Assembly: GCF_017948405.1 (NCBI RefSeq)
Contig: NZ_CP072844.1
Span: forward strand, 1-64,000
Direction of reading: 5' to 3'
Origin: Psychrosphaera aestuarii
Lineage (GTDB): Bacteria; Pseudomonadota; Gammaproteobacteria; Enterobacterales; Alteromonadaceae
DNA: 64,000 nucleotides
The translations under genes and the position numbers were made by a program. The notes below the pieces were generated by a model. That model saw only the letters and a program-made list of their open reading frames with translations. It was not told where the DNA came from and ran no database searches. Each line of letters starts with the position of its first letter. Within the stretch, counting starts at the first letter, position 1. This document shows, one piece after another, positions 18,836-29,665 of this stretch.

Positions 18836-21800
18836 TTAAGGTTGGCTCTTTAACATATGCATAGCAGAACTCGTTGATATTAATAAGTTAGAGCTTCCAT
18901 CTTCATTATGCTTAAATTTAATGCCACGCTTTGAACCGTGTCCAATCATTGCAGGACTTCTCCAGATCGTTTTACCATGAGCATCCAGCTTTTGTAGCTT
19001 CACACTATTACTATTGTAATAACTATAGCTGTCATTGACATTAGTGCCGACAAAAATGCCTTGTTCTGAAACTTTTGAGGTATCTACCGCAAAATCAAAA
19101 GTATTAGAAGGCACGGTAAATGAATTCAATTCAACTAGTTTGTCATTAGTAACATCATAAACAATTATATTACTGCCTGTATTAGACCAACGATCTCCTC
19201 CAGCCAAACATAGTAACTCTGCTTCTTCATCCGTATCTACGTTTGCAAAGTTTACTCGCAGACAGATTTGCTCAACAGAGTCTAATTCAACAAAATTATT
19301 TGCGCCTGATTTAAGAATAGTTAGCTTCTCTGCGCTCACCGCAAGTACATTTGAGCCTGCTACATTCGAAATAGCGATATCATTGACTCTTCCGTCCACC
19401 TTATGTGCGCCCAAAATAACTTGATTATCGATATCTATTGCATTAACAGTTTGACTATTTGCGTAAATCGCATCATCAAAAGAGTCATCATTAAGGTCAT
19501 AAGCGAGTATCACACCTATATCATCATCGTAGTCTCCATCTATCTCCCAATGAACAGATAGATCACTAAGTTGAAGTGCCGCAAAAGAACCATTGTAAAG
19601 GTTTGTTGTTGGTACAAAAACATCATCCTCTCCATCGTTGTTGAAGTCTGTCAATGCAGCAAAAGTACTACCATCCCAGTTTGAGCCCAACCCTTCGGTA
19701 ACCGTAACCTTACCTTCTGCAGAAACGGTGGCCAAACGACTACCTACGGTCGAAGTTACCAAAAACACGCCTTCATCACTTGTATTATCCTTTGTCCAAC
19801 CCACACTTGAGAAGTTTTCCAGTTGGACAGATGTAGCTCTTTCTTTTATTTCAGGATTAGCTCCATTGATGTCGGCTACAATAAAAGCATCTTCGCCACT
19901 TGAGCTTTGCCCTGTTCCCCAGTGGACTTCTAACTTGCCATCATTGTCACTATCGCCTACGCTCATTGATTTTGAACCATGACCTTGCATATTTAATTCC
20001 CAAATCTTACTTAACTCACCGTTTAAGTAATCATATGCCGTAATATTCCCCCATTGACAGTCCCCTACCAATAACTCATCAGCTGCGTCATCATCGATAT
20101 TTGCGCTGTATATTCCACAAACATTAAATATGTCAACGGTATAAAGTTCTTCTTTAGTCACTGCAGAAAAAAGAGCTACACTCTCCCAATCGTCAGCTCC
20201 CGCTATTTCGTCAACACCGTCGCCATTAAAATCACCCGCAGTTACATAGTTTGAACCAAACTTAGTACCACTAAACCACTCATTGGCCCAACTTTCGCCA
20301 TCATAAACTCGACCATTGTTAGTTATTAATTCAAGCGCACTGTCGCCGTCCACATTCGCAAAAACAATCTCTGAGCTATCACCGACACTTGATTGAAATA
20401 AAGCCTCCGATGGATTGTCAAAGTTTATAACCTTTAGTTCTAATTCCGTTGAATATCTATCTTGGCCGATCAAATAAGCAATTTCTAGCTGACCATCATG
20501 ATTGCTGTCTGCGACTGCAGCAAATTTAATACCGGTTTCATTTATAAGTGTAGTTGCTGTTGAATTTAAATCGTGAATAAGGCGAATACCTTCATCCGTG
20601 ATAACTAAAATTTCTAATTGACTATCATCGTCTACATTTACACCTATAACTTGTCTAATCTGCTTTTCGTCGTAGCTATTATTAGAGTCACTGACTAATA
20701 AATATGGATAGAGCCAAGATTGATTATAGTCGCCACCTGATTCAGAAACTAAGAACACTCGATTTTTTGAATCAGTCGATAATATTTCGTTTTTACCGTC
20801 ACCTGTAAAGTCACCTACCCACATAGAGTAATTGGAAGTTGGGACTTCTATTCCTGAACGAGCCATTGACATTTTTATATTAGAATTTACCGCTAATGAT
20901 GCTGAAAGCGTCTCTGCTTCGTTGGATGGATTAGAGAAATTAAAAATATATTCTTGATCAGGAAATAGCTGATTTGTCGGCACTTGCCATGAAACCACCC
21001 CTTCTTCATCAATTGATGCATTATCTGGCCCAGACACCAGCATCGCTATGATGGTACCAGACTCGTCTGATATAAGATCAGGATCAATAACTTGAGCGGT
21101 GAAGGTAACATTGTCTCCCGCATTAATGTCTTCAGGCAGCTCTGATAGCTGAATCTCGCCAGGAGAGTCATTGATCATAATATTCAGACGTGTGCTTTCT
21201 GTGAAATTGCTCCCATCAGAAACAACCATAGTCACTTCTAGTTTATCGCCAAACACAGCAGTATAAGCCGGTAAAATGTTACTAACCTGATCTTCAATTA
21301 AGCTGTCGTTTAAGTACCAACGATAACTGACAATTAGATCTTCTTGAGGTGTATCAGAGTCAAAATAGTAGCCAGGTGTTACTTCAATCGGAGTTTTAGT
21401 AGTATGGTCGTATCTATTTACATTTGGGGAATATACAACTGGTGGTAAGCTCAACATATCAACCGGAGATAGGGTGATATTTGTCAAATCTGCATTTACA
21501 AAACTATAATAAGAGCCAACATATGCGGCTTCTTCAAATGAACCGTCGTTATCGCTATCTAGTAAAAACTTGATGTTATCAAAATTATTGAAATCAAGTT
21601 GCGTTGTAACATTTCCGATGAACGTGAACGTATACTCTTCTGACTGTCCGTAATAAAGCTCTCCATTGCGTTTGTATGTAACTTTACCAAATTGCGAGTC
21701 CATTAGACTCCCTGATTCAGCAATCAATTCGCGACCCGAAACGTAATCAAATTCATAGTCATAGTTGGTTTCTTTTACGAATTGTTGTTGACTATCCACA

Positions 21801-22447
21801 TGTTTATATAAAAAGTTACTATTCAACTTTAACTGGCTTTGCTCACTGCCTTCATTATCGTTCAAGTAAACATGGTTACGCCCAGTGACTATGTATTGTT
21901 CGCTATTCTCTCCATTTAAAAAGGAGATATTGTTCAAGAATGATTTGTATTCAATTGAGGGATATTGATAGTTCGTTATCTTTACAACTTCAGTGCCGTT
22001 AATATTTTGAATATTATAATATGAGCAGTTTTCATACTTTATAGTAATTGTTGATACAGCTCCCTGCACATAGTTGCCAGATATTTTCATGGCGCCACTT
22101 TCATCGCAGTTTATTTGCGGGCGACTCGCACCATCTTCTAGCCATTCCATTAAATAACTACGGTCGACCCCCCAAAATCTAATCCTGTCTTTACCAAAGG
22201 CATAGTTAAAAAAGTATTGGGTATCCACTGCGGACATACCCGATGTATCTTTATTGCCTTTATAGTCGTTAGTTATTTTTGAATCGTAAGCACGGTCCAG
22301 TTCCGATGCAGAATATTCAGCAGGAGAGTTTATAATATCTTGATAAGTTATTGATTTTACCGACTCTTCATCACTTGATGATCCGGAACAACCTGAAAGG
22401 CTAAGTAAAATAGTAGGGATTAGGGAGCAACGCAGGTAAGTTTTCAT
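18836..22447 (-). CDS. Large FG-GAP/VCBS-repeat lipoprotein
   Basis: Secreted surface-type lipoprotein of about 1203 residues. The start at 22447 gives a clean signal peptide (MKTYLRCSLIPTILLSLSGC) with Cys20 as the lipid site; the frame is open 11 codons further. After a unique N-terminal region (about 40-370) come an Ig/cadherin-like segment (about 370-530) and many Asp-rich calcium-binding-type repeats (VGDFTGDGKNEI, VADSNHDGQLEI, AGDFNGDGVDEI, VGDSDNDGKLEV, LTDFNNDGEDDV), as in FG-GAP/VCBS propeller blades. Role probably in adhesion or polymer binding; unproven. Not in an operon. Confidence 0.85.
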   Translation of the reverse strand: MKTYLRCSLIPTILLSLSGCSGSSSDEESVKSITYQDIINSPAEYSASELDRAYDSKITNDYKGNKDTSGMSAVDTQYFFNYAFGKDRIRFWGVDRSYLMEWLEDGASRPQINCDESGAMKISGNYVQGAVSTITIKYENCSYYNIQNINGTEVVKITNYQYPSIEYKSFLNNISFLNGENSEQYIVTGRNHVYLNDNEGSEQSQLKLNSNFLYKHVDSQQQFVKETNYDYEFDYVSGRELIAESGSLMDSQFGKVTYKRNGELYYGQSEEYTFTFIGNVTTQLDFNNFDNIKFLLDSDNDGSFEEAAYVGSYYSFVNADLTNITLSPVDMLSLPPVVYSPNVNRYDHTTKTPIEVTPGYYFDSDTPQEDLIVSYRWYLNDSLIEDQVSNILPAYTAVFGDKLEVTMVVSDGSNFTESTRLNIMINDSPGEIQLSELPEDINAGDNVTFTAQVIDPDLISDESGTIIAMLVSGPDNASIDEEGVVSWQVPTNQLFPDQEYIFNFSNPSNEAETLSASLAVNSNIKMSMARSGIEVPTSNYSMWVGDFTGDGKNEILSTDSKNRVFLVSESGGDYNQSWLYPYLLVSDSNNSYDEKQIRQVIGVNVDDDSQLEILVITDEGIRLIHDLNSTATTLINETGIKFAAVADSNHDGQLEIAYLIGQDRYSTELELKVINFDNPSEALFQSSVGDSSEIVFANVDGDSALELITNNGRVYDGESWANEWFSGTKFGSNYVTAGDFNGDGVDEIAGADDWESVALFSAVTKEELYTVDIFNVCGIYSANIDDDAADELLVGDCQWGNITAYDYLNGELSKIWELNMQGHGSKSMSVGDSDNDGKLEVHWGTGQSSSGEDAFIVADINGANPEIKERATSVQLENFSSVGWTKDNTSDEGVFLVTSTVGSRLATVSAEGKVTVTEGLGSNWDGSTFAALTDFNNDGEDDVFVPTTNLYNGSFAALQLSDLSVHWEIDGDYDDDIGVILAYDLNDDSFDDAIYANSQTVNAIDIDNQVILGAHKVDGRVNDIAISNVAGSNVLAVSAEKLTILKSGANNFVELDSVEQICLRVNFANVDTDEEAELLCLAGGDRWSNTGSNIIVYDVTNDKLVELNSFTVPSNTFDFAVDTSKVSEQGIFVGTNVNDSYSYYNSNSVKLQKLDAHGKTIWRSPAMIGHGSKRGIKFKHNEDGSSNLLISTSSAMHMLKSQP

Positions 22448-22593
22448 CACTTTCTCTTGTTTTAGTCCATTAAATACCAAGATAGAATAACGAGAGTTTA
22501 AACTTCAAATTTTCTAACTCGACGGGTTGGTAGCTAGAATAGTGCCATTTTTGCCCAATTTCAATTAAAAATGGGCATTATAAACATCTGATT

Positions 22594-23481
22594 TTAAGGT
22601 TTTAACTTCTTCATATTGCGATAACTTGAGTAGCTATAAACTACTAACGCGGCCCAAATAAATCCAAAGGTGACCCAACGTTCTTGGTCGAACTGCTCGT
22701 GATAATAGAAAACGGCGAACATAAACATAATGCTTGGACCAATGTATTGGAAAAAGCCTAAAGTGGAGTATTCCAGTCTGCGAGCCGCTTCTACAAAACA
22801 TAATAACGGCGCTGTGGTTACAAGTCCTGCACCAATAATTAACGCATTTAAGTACCAGCTATTTTCTAACAAATTAGCCGCTGGACTGTCAGCAAAGCCA
22901 TACCAATAGACAATCGCTGGTAATATCAATACTAGCGATTCTATTAATAGTCCTGGCATTGCGTCTACCGCTGCCAATTTTCTTATTAAACCGTATATCG
23001 CAAAGCTAATAGCTAAACTAAACGCGATTATAGGAAACGAACCAAAAGTAACCACTTGAATCATTACGCCAACAACTGCAAGTGCTACAGCGGTATATTG
23101 TAATTTAGATAGTCGTTCTTTTAAGAATAAGGTGCCTAATGCGATATTAAGCAGTGGATTAATGTAATAACCCAAACTTGCGTCCAGAATGTGGTCGTTG
23201 TTGATAGACCAAATGAATAACCACCAATTAAAACCTAGCAATGAGGCACTAACAACAAGGACCAGTAGGGTTTTTGGTTCGGTTAATATCGCCTTTACTT
23301 TGTGTAAGTTTTTACGAAGACCTATGATGACTACTAGCAATAATGCAGACCAAATCACTCGGTGAGCAAGAATTTCTAACGACGGCATGAACTGTAGCTG
23401 TTTGAAAAACAGTGGTGCTAAGCCCCACATGACAAAAGCAAAAACTGCGTAAATCATGCCGTGTTTAGTTTCTATTTTCAT
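22594..23481 (-). CDS. rarD: RarD, EamA-family permease
   Basis: 295-residue inner-membrane protein with ten hydrophobic helices in the two EamA repeats. The segments GMIYAVFAFVMWGLAPLFFKQL at the start, LGFNWWLFIWSINNDHILDASLGYYINPL in the first half and GFFQYIGPSIMFMFAVFYYHE in the second are characteristic of RarD (named for chloramphenicol sensitivity in Pseudomonas). The true substrate is unknown. Confidence 0.92.
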   Translation of the reverse strand: MKIETKHGMIYAVFAFVMWGLAPLFFKQLQFMPSLEILAHRVIWSALLLVVIIGLRKNLHKVKAILTEPKTLLVLVVSASLLGFNWWLFIWSINNDHILDASLGYYINPLLNIALGTLFLKERLSKLQYTAVALAVVGVMIQVVTFGSFPIIAFSLAISFAIYGLIRKLAAVDAMPGLLIESLVLILPAIVYWYGFADSPAANLLENSWYLNALIIGAGLVTTAPLLCFVEAARRLEYSTLGFFQYIGPSIMFMFAVFYYHEQFDQERWVTFGFIWAALVVYSYSSYRNMKKLKP

Positions 23482-23589
23482 TGAGTGTTCTCTAATTAGG
23501 TAATCACGAGTTAAGTAATAATGATTTGGGTAACAACCCGCTAAATACAGCGAATCAAGTTAATTTACAGTGGATTAAGTACAGCTGGA

Positions 23590-24045
23590 TTAACCAACTA
23601 GGTAAGTCCCGGTACCAAAGGCAATTTGATCGCCTTTGTTATTATGTAGCTCCATGCGACATACACAAACTCGGCTGCCAGAACGAATAAGCTTAGCCGA
23701 CGCGATAAACTCGTCGCCTCGACCTGGACGTAAATAATCCGTTCGTAAATCGATAGTGCCTACACGTTTAGTAAATTCGATTAATTGTTCTTGGCTTTCA
23801 ATATTCATTGAGTCTAAACGGCTATAAATAGCAAGAATGCCTCCGACGGTATCTAACGCCGTCGCGGTAACGCCTCCATGTAAGATTTTTTGCATTGGAT
23901 TGCCCATTAACTTATCGTCCCATGCAAATCGAATTTCCGCCTTATCGGCATCACAAATAGTAATGTTTAACCCTAAATTCTTATTAAAGTTCAGGCTATT
24001 AAATACATTGGTTAGCCATTGCTGAATTTCTTGTTTAGATAACAT
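23590..24045 (-). CDS. PaaI-like hotdog-fold thioesterase
   Basis: Acyl-CoA thioesterase-like protein of about 151 residues from the start at 24045, which has an AGGGA site; the frame is open to 24093 but that would overlap the recQ start. The hotdog signature is NPMQKILHGGVTATALDTVGG with HGG and the acidic residue in the following helix; IDLRTDYLRPGRGDEFIA forms the next strand. Physiological substrate unknown. It is divergent from recQ with less than 40 bases between start codons. Confidence 0.88.
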   Translation of the reverse strand: MLSKQEIQQWLTNVFNSLNFNKNLGLNITICDADKAEIRFAWDDKLMGNPMQKILHGGVTATALDTVGGILAIYSRLDSMNIESQEQLIEFTKRVGTIDLRTDYLRPGRGDEFIASAKLIRSGSRVCVCRMELHNNKGDQIAFGTGTYLVG

Positions 24046-24082
24046 ACTTTTCCCTGCCCAAGTTTGAGCCTGAGATGTTACA

Positions 24083-25924
24083 ATGCTCTCCAAGTTGTGT
24101 CACATCAAAAATAAGAATCTTTTGTCTGAATTAACAAACTCTCCAATTGGCGTTTTAAAACAAGTATTTGGTTACTCTGATTTCAGAGATGGCCAACAAG
24201 CTGTAGTAGAAGCAAGCCTAACGGGTCAAGATGTAATGGTACTGCTACCAACCGGTGGTGGTAAAAGTCTGTGTTACCAAATTCCATCTTTGTTATTAGA
24301 TAAAGTAACTATTGTTGTTACGCCTTTATTGTCATTAATGAAAGACCAAGTAGATCAATTACTAGAATCTGGTGTGCCAGCGGCATTTGTGAACAGCCAG
24401 CAGACTCGCGAAGAGCAAATGCAGGTGCTCAATCAGGTTCAGCACAACGAAATAAAAATTTTATATGTGTCGCCTGAGCGTCTTTTACAGTATCAGTTCT
24501 TGGAGCATATTAAGTTCTGTGGTGTTGGTTTATTCGCCATCGACGAAGCTCATTGTTTGTCGCACTGGGGTCATGACTTCCGCCAAGATTATCTTCGCTT
24601 AAGCATGATTAAGCAGCACTTCCCAAATGTACCGATTATGGCGTTAACGGCGACTGCCGATCGTGCCACCCGATACGACATTGCTGCGCAACTACAATTA
24701 CAAGATCCCCTGATCCATATTGGTAGTTTTGATCGACCTAATTTGCGTTACACCATCGAAGAGAAATTTAAACCGCTTAGTCAGTTAATGACCTTTTTAA
24801 AGACGCAATCTGACCAATCGGGAATTATATATTGTTTGAGTCGAGCTCGAGTGGATGATATTGCTGAAAAGTTGATTGCTAAAGGCTATCGTGCTGCGGC
24901 TTATCACGCAGGCTATGACACAGAAACTCGGAATAGAGTTCAAGAACAGTTTCAACGCGACCATATACAAATTGTTGTTGCTACCGTAGCGTTTGGCATG
25001 GGCATTAACAAACCCAATATTCGTTTTGTCGTGCATTATGATTTACCCCGCACCATAGAGAGTTATTATCAAGAAACGGGCCGTGCGGGCCGTGATGGAC
25101 TACCTGCAGAATGTCTATTGTTTTTTGATTCGGGTGATGCGCCTCGTATAAAAAAAATGATTTCCGACAACCCCAATGAAGAACGGGTGAAAGTAGAACT
25201 GCAGCGCTTTAATGCGATGGTGGGATTAGCCGATGCACAAACCTGTCGACGCCAAGTATTACTTAATTACTTTAACGAATTTAGTAATGATGCATGTGGA
25301 AACTGCGATATTTGTTTAGATCCACCTAAATCTTTTGATGCGACATTGCCGGCCCAACAAGCCTTATCCTGTATTTATCGATGTGAACAACGTGTCGGTA
25401 TTGGTCATATTATTGATGTGCTTCGCGGTAGTATGAATAGTCGCGTCCGAGAGCTAAATCACGACCAATTATCTACTTTTGGTATAGGTAAAACACAAAG
25501 CCATGAGTTTTGGGTCAGTATCATTCGCCAACTCATTCATCGTGGTTTTGTAGAACAAGACATCAGTCGAAATAGTCAGTTGTTACTTACCGACAGCGCT
25601 AGGCCTATTTTAAAAGGTGAAGTTGTACTTATGTTGGCAGAGCCAAGAATTGGCCGTAAGGTATACGACGAAAAACCATTGTTGGTTAACTATGACAAAC
25701 GACTCTATGCAAGACTTAAAAGCTTACGTCGGTCGATTGCCGATGAACATGATGTACCACCATTTGTGGTATTTAACGATGCTACGTTAGTCGATATGGC
25801 CAATAAATTACCGACGAATCAGCGTCAAATGCTCGCGGTGTCGGGTGTAGGTGAAACAAAACTAAAACGTTACGGCGATGCCTTTATCCAAGTTATACAA
25901 AGGCATTTAGAAAGTGGTGTTTAG
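24083..25924 (+). CDS. recQ: ATP-dependent DNA helicase RecQ
   Basis: 3'-5' DNA helicase of 613 residues acting in recombination and fork repair. Domain order is RecA-like 1 with Walker A (LLPTGGGKSLCYQIP) and DEAH box (AIDEAHCLSHWGHDFR), RecA-like 2 (YYQETGRAGRDGLPAEC), RQC with zinc cysteines (CRRQVLLNYFNE...CGNCDICL) and winged helix, and a C-terminal HRDC domain ending near KRYGDAFIQVIQRHL. The ATG at 24083 has no strong ribosome site; a downstream TTG near 24121 is another possible start. Confidence 0.96.
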   Translation: MLSKLCHIKNKNLLSELTNSPIGVLKQVFGYSDFRDGQQAVVEASLTGQDVMVLLPTGGGKSLCYQIPSLLLDKVTIVVTPLLSLMKDQVDQLLESGVPAAFVNSQQTREEQMQVLNQVQHNEIKILYVSPERLLQYQFLEHIKFCGVGLFAIDEAHCLSHWGHDFRQDYLRLSMIKQHFPNVPIMALTATADRATRYDIAAQLQLQDPLIHIGSFDRPNLRYTIEEKFKPLSQLMTFLKTQSDQSGIIYCLSRARVDDIAEKLIAKGYRAAAYHAGYDTETRNRVQEQFQRDHIQIVVATVAFGMGINKPNIRFVVHYDLPRTIESYYQETGRAGRDGLPAECLLFFDSGDAPRIKKMISDNPNEERVKVELQRFNAMVGLADAQTCRRQVLLNYFNEFSNDACGNCDICLDPPKSFDATLPAQQALSCIYRCEQRVGIGHIIDVLRGSMNSRVRELNHDQLSTFGIGKTQSHEFWVSIIRQLIHRGFVEQDISRNSQLLLTDSARPILKGEVVLMLAEPRIGRKVYDEKPLLVNYDKRLYARLKSLRRSIADEHDVPPFVVFNDATLVDMANKLPTNQRQMLAVSGVGETKLKRYGDAFIQVIQRHLESGV

Positions 25925-26003
25925 AAAGTGGCGTTTAGAAAATCGCGTGGCGATTCAAAGTCCATGCCTAATTAAATGAATTACCTAGCTTTAATTTTCC
26001 ATT

Positions 26004-26032
26004 AAAAAAGCAACCACCAAGGCTGCTTTTTT
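26004..26032 (+). terminator. Terminator between recQ and the cytochrome gene
   Basis: Near-perfect stem with A6 on one side and T6 on the other (AAAAAAGCA/TGCTTTTTT), usable by both converging genes. Confidence 0.75.
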
Positions 26033-26130
26033 CAACTTCATACCCGTTTTAAACAGTAGTAACAGTATTAACCTGCATACTCTATCGCGGCTTAATTAGC
26101 GCACCTGGTTAGCGCGCCTGCATAAACGTC

Positions 26131-26433
26131 CTACTTTAATGACGCGTAATATGCCGCAATGTTCACCATGTCGGCTTCCGTTAGCATAGTTGCCATTGGC
26201 TTCATAATGGCGTTATTTCGCTCACCAGATTTAAACGCTTTAAGTTGCTGAACTATATAAGCTGGTTTTTGACCTGCTAAATTGGGGTAAGTGGGTATCG
26301 CACTAATACCGTTCGCACCATGACATGCCGCACAAGTTGCAGCTTTTGCTTTACCCGCTTCAATATCTGCTGCTTGAACTTGTGTAGAAAACGCAGCTAC
26401 CATCGCAATAGCTAATAAAAATGCTTTTTTCAT
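26131..26433 (-). CDS. Periplasmic class I cytochrome c (c553/c5-like)
   Basis: 100-residue electron carrier. Signal peptide residues 1-21 (ending VQA), then the haem-binding CAACH (Cys34, Cys37, His38) and a C-terminal methionine cluster (IMKPMATML) that can supply the distal ligand. It is one half the size of cytochrome c4. The partner oxidase is unknown; no oxidase genes are in the window. Confidence 0.92.
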   Translation of the reverse strand: MKKAFLLAIAMVAAFSTQVQAADIEAGKAKAATCAACHGANGISAIPTYPNLAGQKPAYIVQQLKAFKSGERNNAIMKPMATMLTEADMVNIAAYYASLK

Positions 26434-26580
26434 ATATACTCCGAGTCTCGAAACAAAATTAACTTTAATTAAATTACAGTCATATAAAATAAAAGTAACA
26501 CTAAATCTAAAAAACAGCGAACAGCGTAAAGTATTTTACTCATTTTTTATTAAGCCAGATCAAAAGGCCCGCAAATAATC

Positions 26581-28107
26581 ATGTCAAAACCAAGCAACTC
26601 ATTTACTCCAAAATTTAACAATACTTATATCAAATGGTTACCTGAACTTGGTCAAGTTATCACGCCCGCTCGTTTTGAAACACCCGCTTGGTTAATTACC
26701 AGTGATGACGTAAGTGAGTTATTACAAAACCGAAATGAAGAAACCCCGTCAAGTGCAAAAGATTGGCATTCTAAAGACATGTTAGCTTGGTTCGCAGGAC
26801 AAACAGAACAACCCGGCGCACAACCTTTTGCGCAAAAATATACCGGCCACCAATTTGGTCACTATAATCCTCAGCTAGGTGATGGCCGTGGCGTTTTGCT
26901 CGGCGAAGTTGAATCAAGCCAGGGTCGCTTTGATATACATGTAAAAGGCGCCGGACAAACACCTTACTCTAGATTTGGCGATGGACGCGCCGTTGTGCGT
27001 AGCAGCATTCGTGAATTTTTAGCATCGGAAGCACTACATCATATGGGCATTCCAAGCTCTCGAGCGTTAGGTGTCTTTACAACCGGTGAACAAGTCCAAC
27101 GTGAAACCTTAGAGCCAGGCGCGGCATTAATTCGAATTTGTCCAAGCCACATTCGGTTTGGTCATTTTGAAAATGCGTTTCATCATGGCGATGAAGACCT
27201 ACAACGGCGTTTAGTCGAGTACTGTATCGAGCATGTGTTGCCACGTACTCATAGCGACTTCACCGAATTTAACCAAATTGCAGATCCGAGCATTGAGCAA
27301 AAGACCTTAGCTCTGTTCCGTTTTGTCATTCGCCGCACTGCAGAAATGGTCGCTAAATGGCAGGCGTTTGGATTTTGTCATGGCGTAATGAATACCGACA
27401 ACATGTCTATTCTCGGCATTACTTTTGATTTCGGTCCTTATGGATTTTTAGATCAGTACAACCCAGGCCATATTTGTAACCACTCAGATCATTCTGGTCG
27501 ATATGCATTTGACGAACAACCTGGCGTTGCACTTTGGAACTTAAATGTTTTAGGTCATTCGCTATCAGGCATTCTTGATGAACATACGCTCCGTACTGAA
27601 CTGCAAAATTATGAACCACACTTACTAGCAGAATATTCCAGCTTAATGCGCAGCAAAATGGGCTTTGTAAATCAACAAACCGACGATCGAGTTTTATTAG
27701 GCGAATTGCTAAATATAATGGCAGGAAATAAAACCGACTATACCATCGCATGGCGCACTTTAAGTGAAGTGCAGGCCCCAGAAAGCGACGCCTCACCGTT
27801 TGTTAATTTGTTTGTTAACCGTACACAAGCGCAAGCTTGGCTAGATAAGTACAAACAACGTCTATCCCTTGAGACTACAACAGCATCTCAGCGCACCTTA
27901 CAAATGAAAGCCGTAAACCCAAAGTACATATTGCGTAATTACTTAGCACAGCAAGTCATTGAGGCTGCCGAACAAGGTGATACTCAACCGCTAAAAACAC
28001 TATACGACGTATTGCAAAAACCCTTTGATGAACAACCGCAACATCAAGAGTTCGCCAAACATCCACCAGCATGGAGCGAAGAGCTTAGCATTTCATGTAG
28101 CAGTTAG
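26581..28107 (+). CDS. selO: Protein adenylyltransferase SelO (YdiU)
   Basis: Pseudokinase-fold AMP-transferase of 508 residues that AMPylates proteins, linked to redox stress. Visible are YTGHQFGHYNPQLGDGRG, the ATP-binding KGAGQTPYSRFGDGRAVVRSSIREFL, the HGVMNTDNMSILG catalytic segment and the DFGPYGFLDQYN metal-binding motif. It ends SCSS, the Cys-containing tail where many eukaryotic homologues have selenocysteine. Length slightly above the E. coli protein (478). Confidence 0.96.
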   Translation: MSKPSNSFTPKFNNTYIKWLPELGQVITPARFETPAWLITSDDVSELLQNRNEETPSSAKDWHSKDMLAWFAGQTEQPGAQPFAQKYTGHQFGHYNPQLGDGRGVLLGEVESSQGRFDIHVKGAGQTPYSRFGDGRAVVRSSIREFLASEALHHMGIPSSRALGVFTTGEQVQRETLEPGAALIRICPSHIRFGHFENAFHHGDEDLQRRLVEYCIEHVLPRTHSDFTEFNQIADPSIEQKTLALFRFVIRRTAEMVAKWQAFGFCHGVMNTDNMSILGITFDFGPYGFLDQYNPGHICNHSDHSGRYAFDEQPGVALWNLNVLGHSLSGILDEHTLRTELQNYEPHLLAEYSSLMRSKMGFVNQQTDDRVLLGELLNIMAGNKTDYTIAWRTLSEVQAPESDASPFVNLFVNRTQAQAWLDKYKQRLSLETTTASQRTLQMKAVNPKYILRNYLAQQVIEAAEQGDTQPLKTLYDVLQKPFDEQPQHQEFAKHPPAWSEELSISCSS

Positions 28108-28242
28108 AGGTTATTAAACGAAAGTAAGCGTCTACTTATGTTTGAGTTCCATCAAGGACAAAGGCAAATTGTGGACACTTAAACATTGAGATTTTAACCG
28201 CTGTAAACGTATAATGACGGCATCAATAAAGGAACTTATTCA

Positions 28243-29604
28243 ATGAACTTATCAGTAGTTATTTTAGCGGCCGGCAAAGGCACGCGCATGAAGTCTAGCC
28301 TTCCAAAGGTTTTACATCCCGTTGCCCACAAACCTATGGTGCAACACGTTATCGATGCATCGAAGGCGCTTAATTCAGACAATATCACTATGGTGTACGG
28401 CCATGGTGGTGATCAGTTAAAAGAAGCGTTGGCTTCAAATAACGTAAATTGGGCGCTACAAGCCGAGCAAAAAGGCACTGGCCACGCGGTTAAAGTCGCT
28501 GACGAGTTTATGCCTGATGACCACACTATTCTTATTCTTTACGGCGATGTACCACTTATTCAAACGGAAACGTTAGAACGTTTATTAGCAGTAAAACCTG
28601 AAAAAGGCATTGCGTTATTAACCGTGAAACTCGACAACCCAACCGGCTATGGTCGTATCGTTCGTGACGAAACGAATAAAGTGGTTGGCATTGTTGAGCA
28701 AAAAGACGCGGTGCCAGAGCAACTGCTCATCAATGAAGTGAACACCGGCATTATGGCTGTAAATGGCGACTTATTAAAAGGCTGGCTAGCGAACTTGTCT
28801 AGTGATAACGCCCAAGGTGAATACTACCTAACTGACGTTATCGCAATGGCTAATGAAGCGGGTTATACCATCAACACCGCACATCCAGAAAGTGGCATTG
28901 AAGTAGAAGGCGCAAACAACCGTGTTCAACTTGCGACCTTAGAACGTGAATATCAACGCAGAGCGACAGAGCAGTTAATGTTAGCAGGCGCTTCTATGCG
29001 TGATCCAGCTCGTGTAGACGTTCGTGGTGATGTAACTGTGGGTCATGACGTATCTTTAGACGTGAACATTGTATTTGAAGGTACGGTAATTCTAGGCGAC
29101 AACGTCACCGTTGGTCCAAACTGTGTACTGAAAGACTGTGTCATTGAAAATGGCGCAACGATTGAAGCAAACTCTTTAGTTGATGATGCAAAAGTCGGCA
29201 CAAATGCTCAAATTGGTCCATTTGCTCGTTTACGTCCTGGTGCAATTGTTGGTAACAAAGCCAAAGTGGGCAACTTTGTTGAAATGAAAAAATCAACATT
29301 AGGGGAAGGTTCTAAAGCGAATCATTTCTCATATTTAGGCGATGCTACAATTGGCGCTGGCGTTAACATTGGTGCAGGCGTTATCACAGCTAATTATGAT
29401 GGTGTAAACAAGTTCAAAACTGACATCAAAGACAACGCATTTATTGGCACAAATTCAACATTAGTTGCGCCGATCACTATTGAGGAAAACGGCTTTGTTG
29501 CCGCTGGTTCAACAGTGACTAAAAACATAGACAAAGACGGCCTTGCGATTGCACGTGGCAAGCAGCGCAACATTGAAGGCTGGAAACGTCCGGTTAAAGG
29601 CTAG
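28243..29604 (+). CDS. glmU: GlmU, bifunctional UDP-GlcNAc pyrophosphorylase / glucosamine-1-phosphate acetyltransferase
   Basis: 453-residue cytosolic enzyme that makes UDP-N-acetylglucosamine for peptidoglycan and LPS. The N-terminal uridyltransferase domain has [19 protein letters not shown] and the LYGDVPL metal site; the C-terminal left-handed beta-helix of hexapeptide repeats includes the acetyltransferase histidine region and ends GWKRPVKG. Its substrate comes from the GlmS pathway encoded about 4 kb away. A 9-bp stem follows the gene. Confidence 0.97.
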   Translation: MNLSVVILAAGKGTRMKSSLPKVLHPVAHKPMVQHVIDASKALNSDNITMVYGHGGDQLKEALASNNVNWALQAEQKGTGHAVKVADEFMPDDHTILILYGDVPLIQTETLERLLAVKPEKGIALLTVKLDNPTGYGRIVRDETNKVVGIVEQKDAVPEQLLINEVNTGIMAVNGDLLKGWLANLSSDNAQGEYYLTDVIAMANEAGYTINTAHPESGIEVEGANNRVQLATLEREYQRRATEQLMLAGASMRDPARVDVRGDVTVGHDVSLDVNIVFEGTVILGDNVTVGPNCVLKDCVIENGATIEANSLVDDAKVGTNAQIGPFARLRPGAIVGNKAKVGNFVEMKKSTLGEGSKANHFSYLGDATIGAGVNIGAGVITANYDGVNKFKTDIKDNAFIGTNSTLVAPITIEENGFVAAGSTVTKNIDKDGLAIARGKQRNIEGWKRPVKG

Positions 29605-29627
29605 CGGCTTCTTTATTTATTAAAGTT

Positions 29628-29660
29628 ATACGCCAGGGAATACTAAATTCACTGGCGTAT
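29628..29660. terminator. Hairpin between converging glmU and the XRE gene
   Basis: Perfect 9-bp stem ATACGCCAG/CTGGCGTAT with extra pairing GAAT/ATTC inside the loop. No strong T run, so it may act as a bidirectional pause or processing hairpin. Confidence 0.5.
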
Positions 29661-29665
29661 GTTTA

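Noticed and set aside
22551..22577. Hairpin TGCCCA/TGGGCA after rarD
   Set aside because: No T run in the direction of rarD transcription, so terminator status is unsupported.
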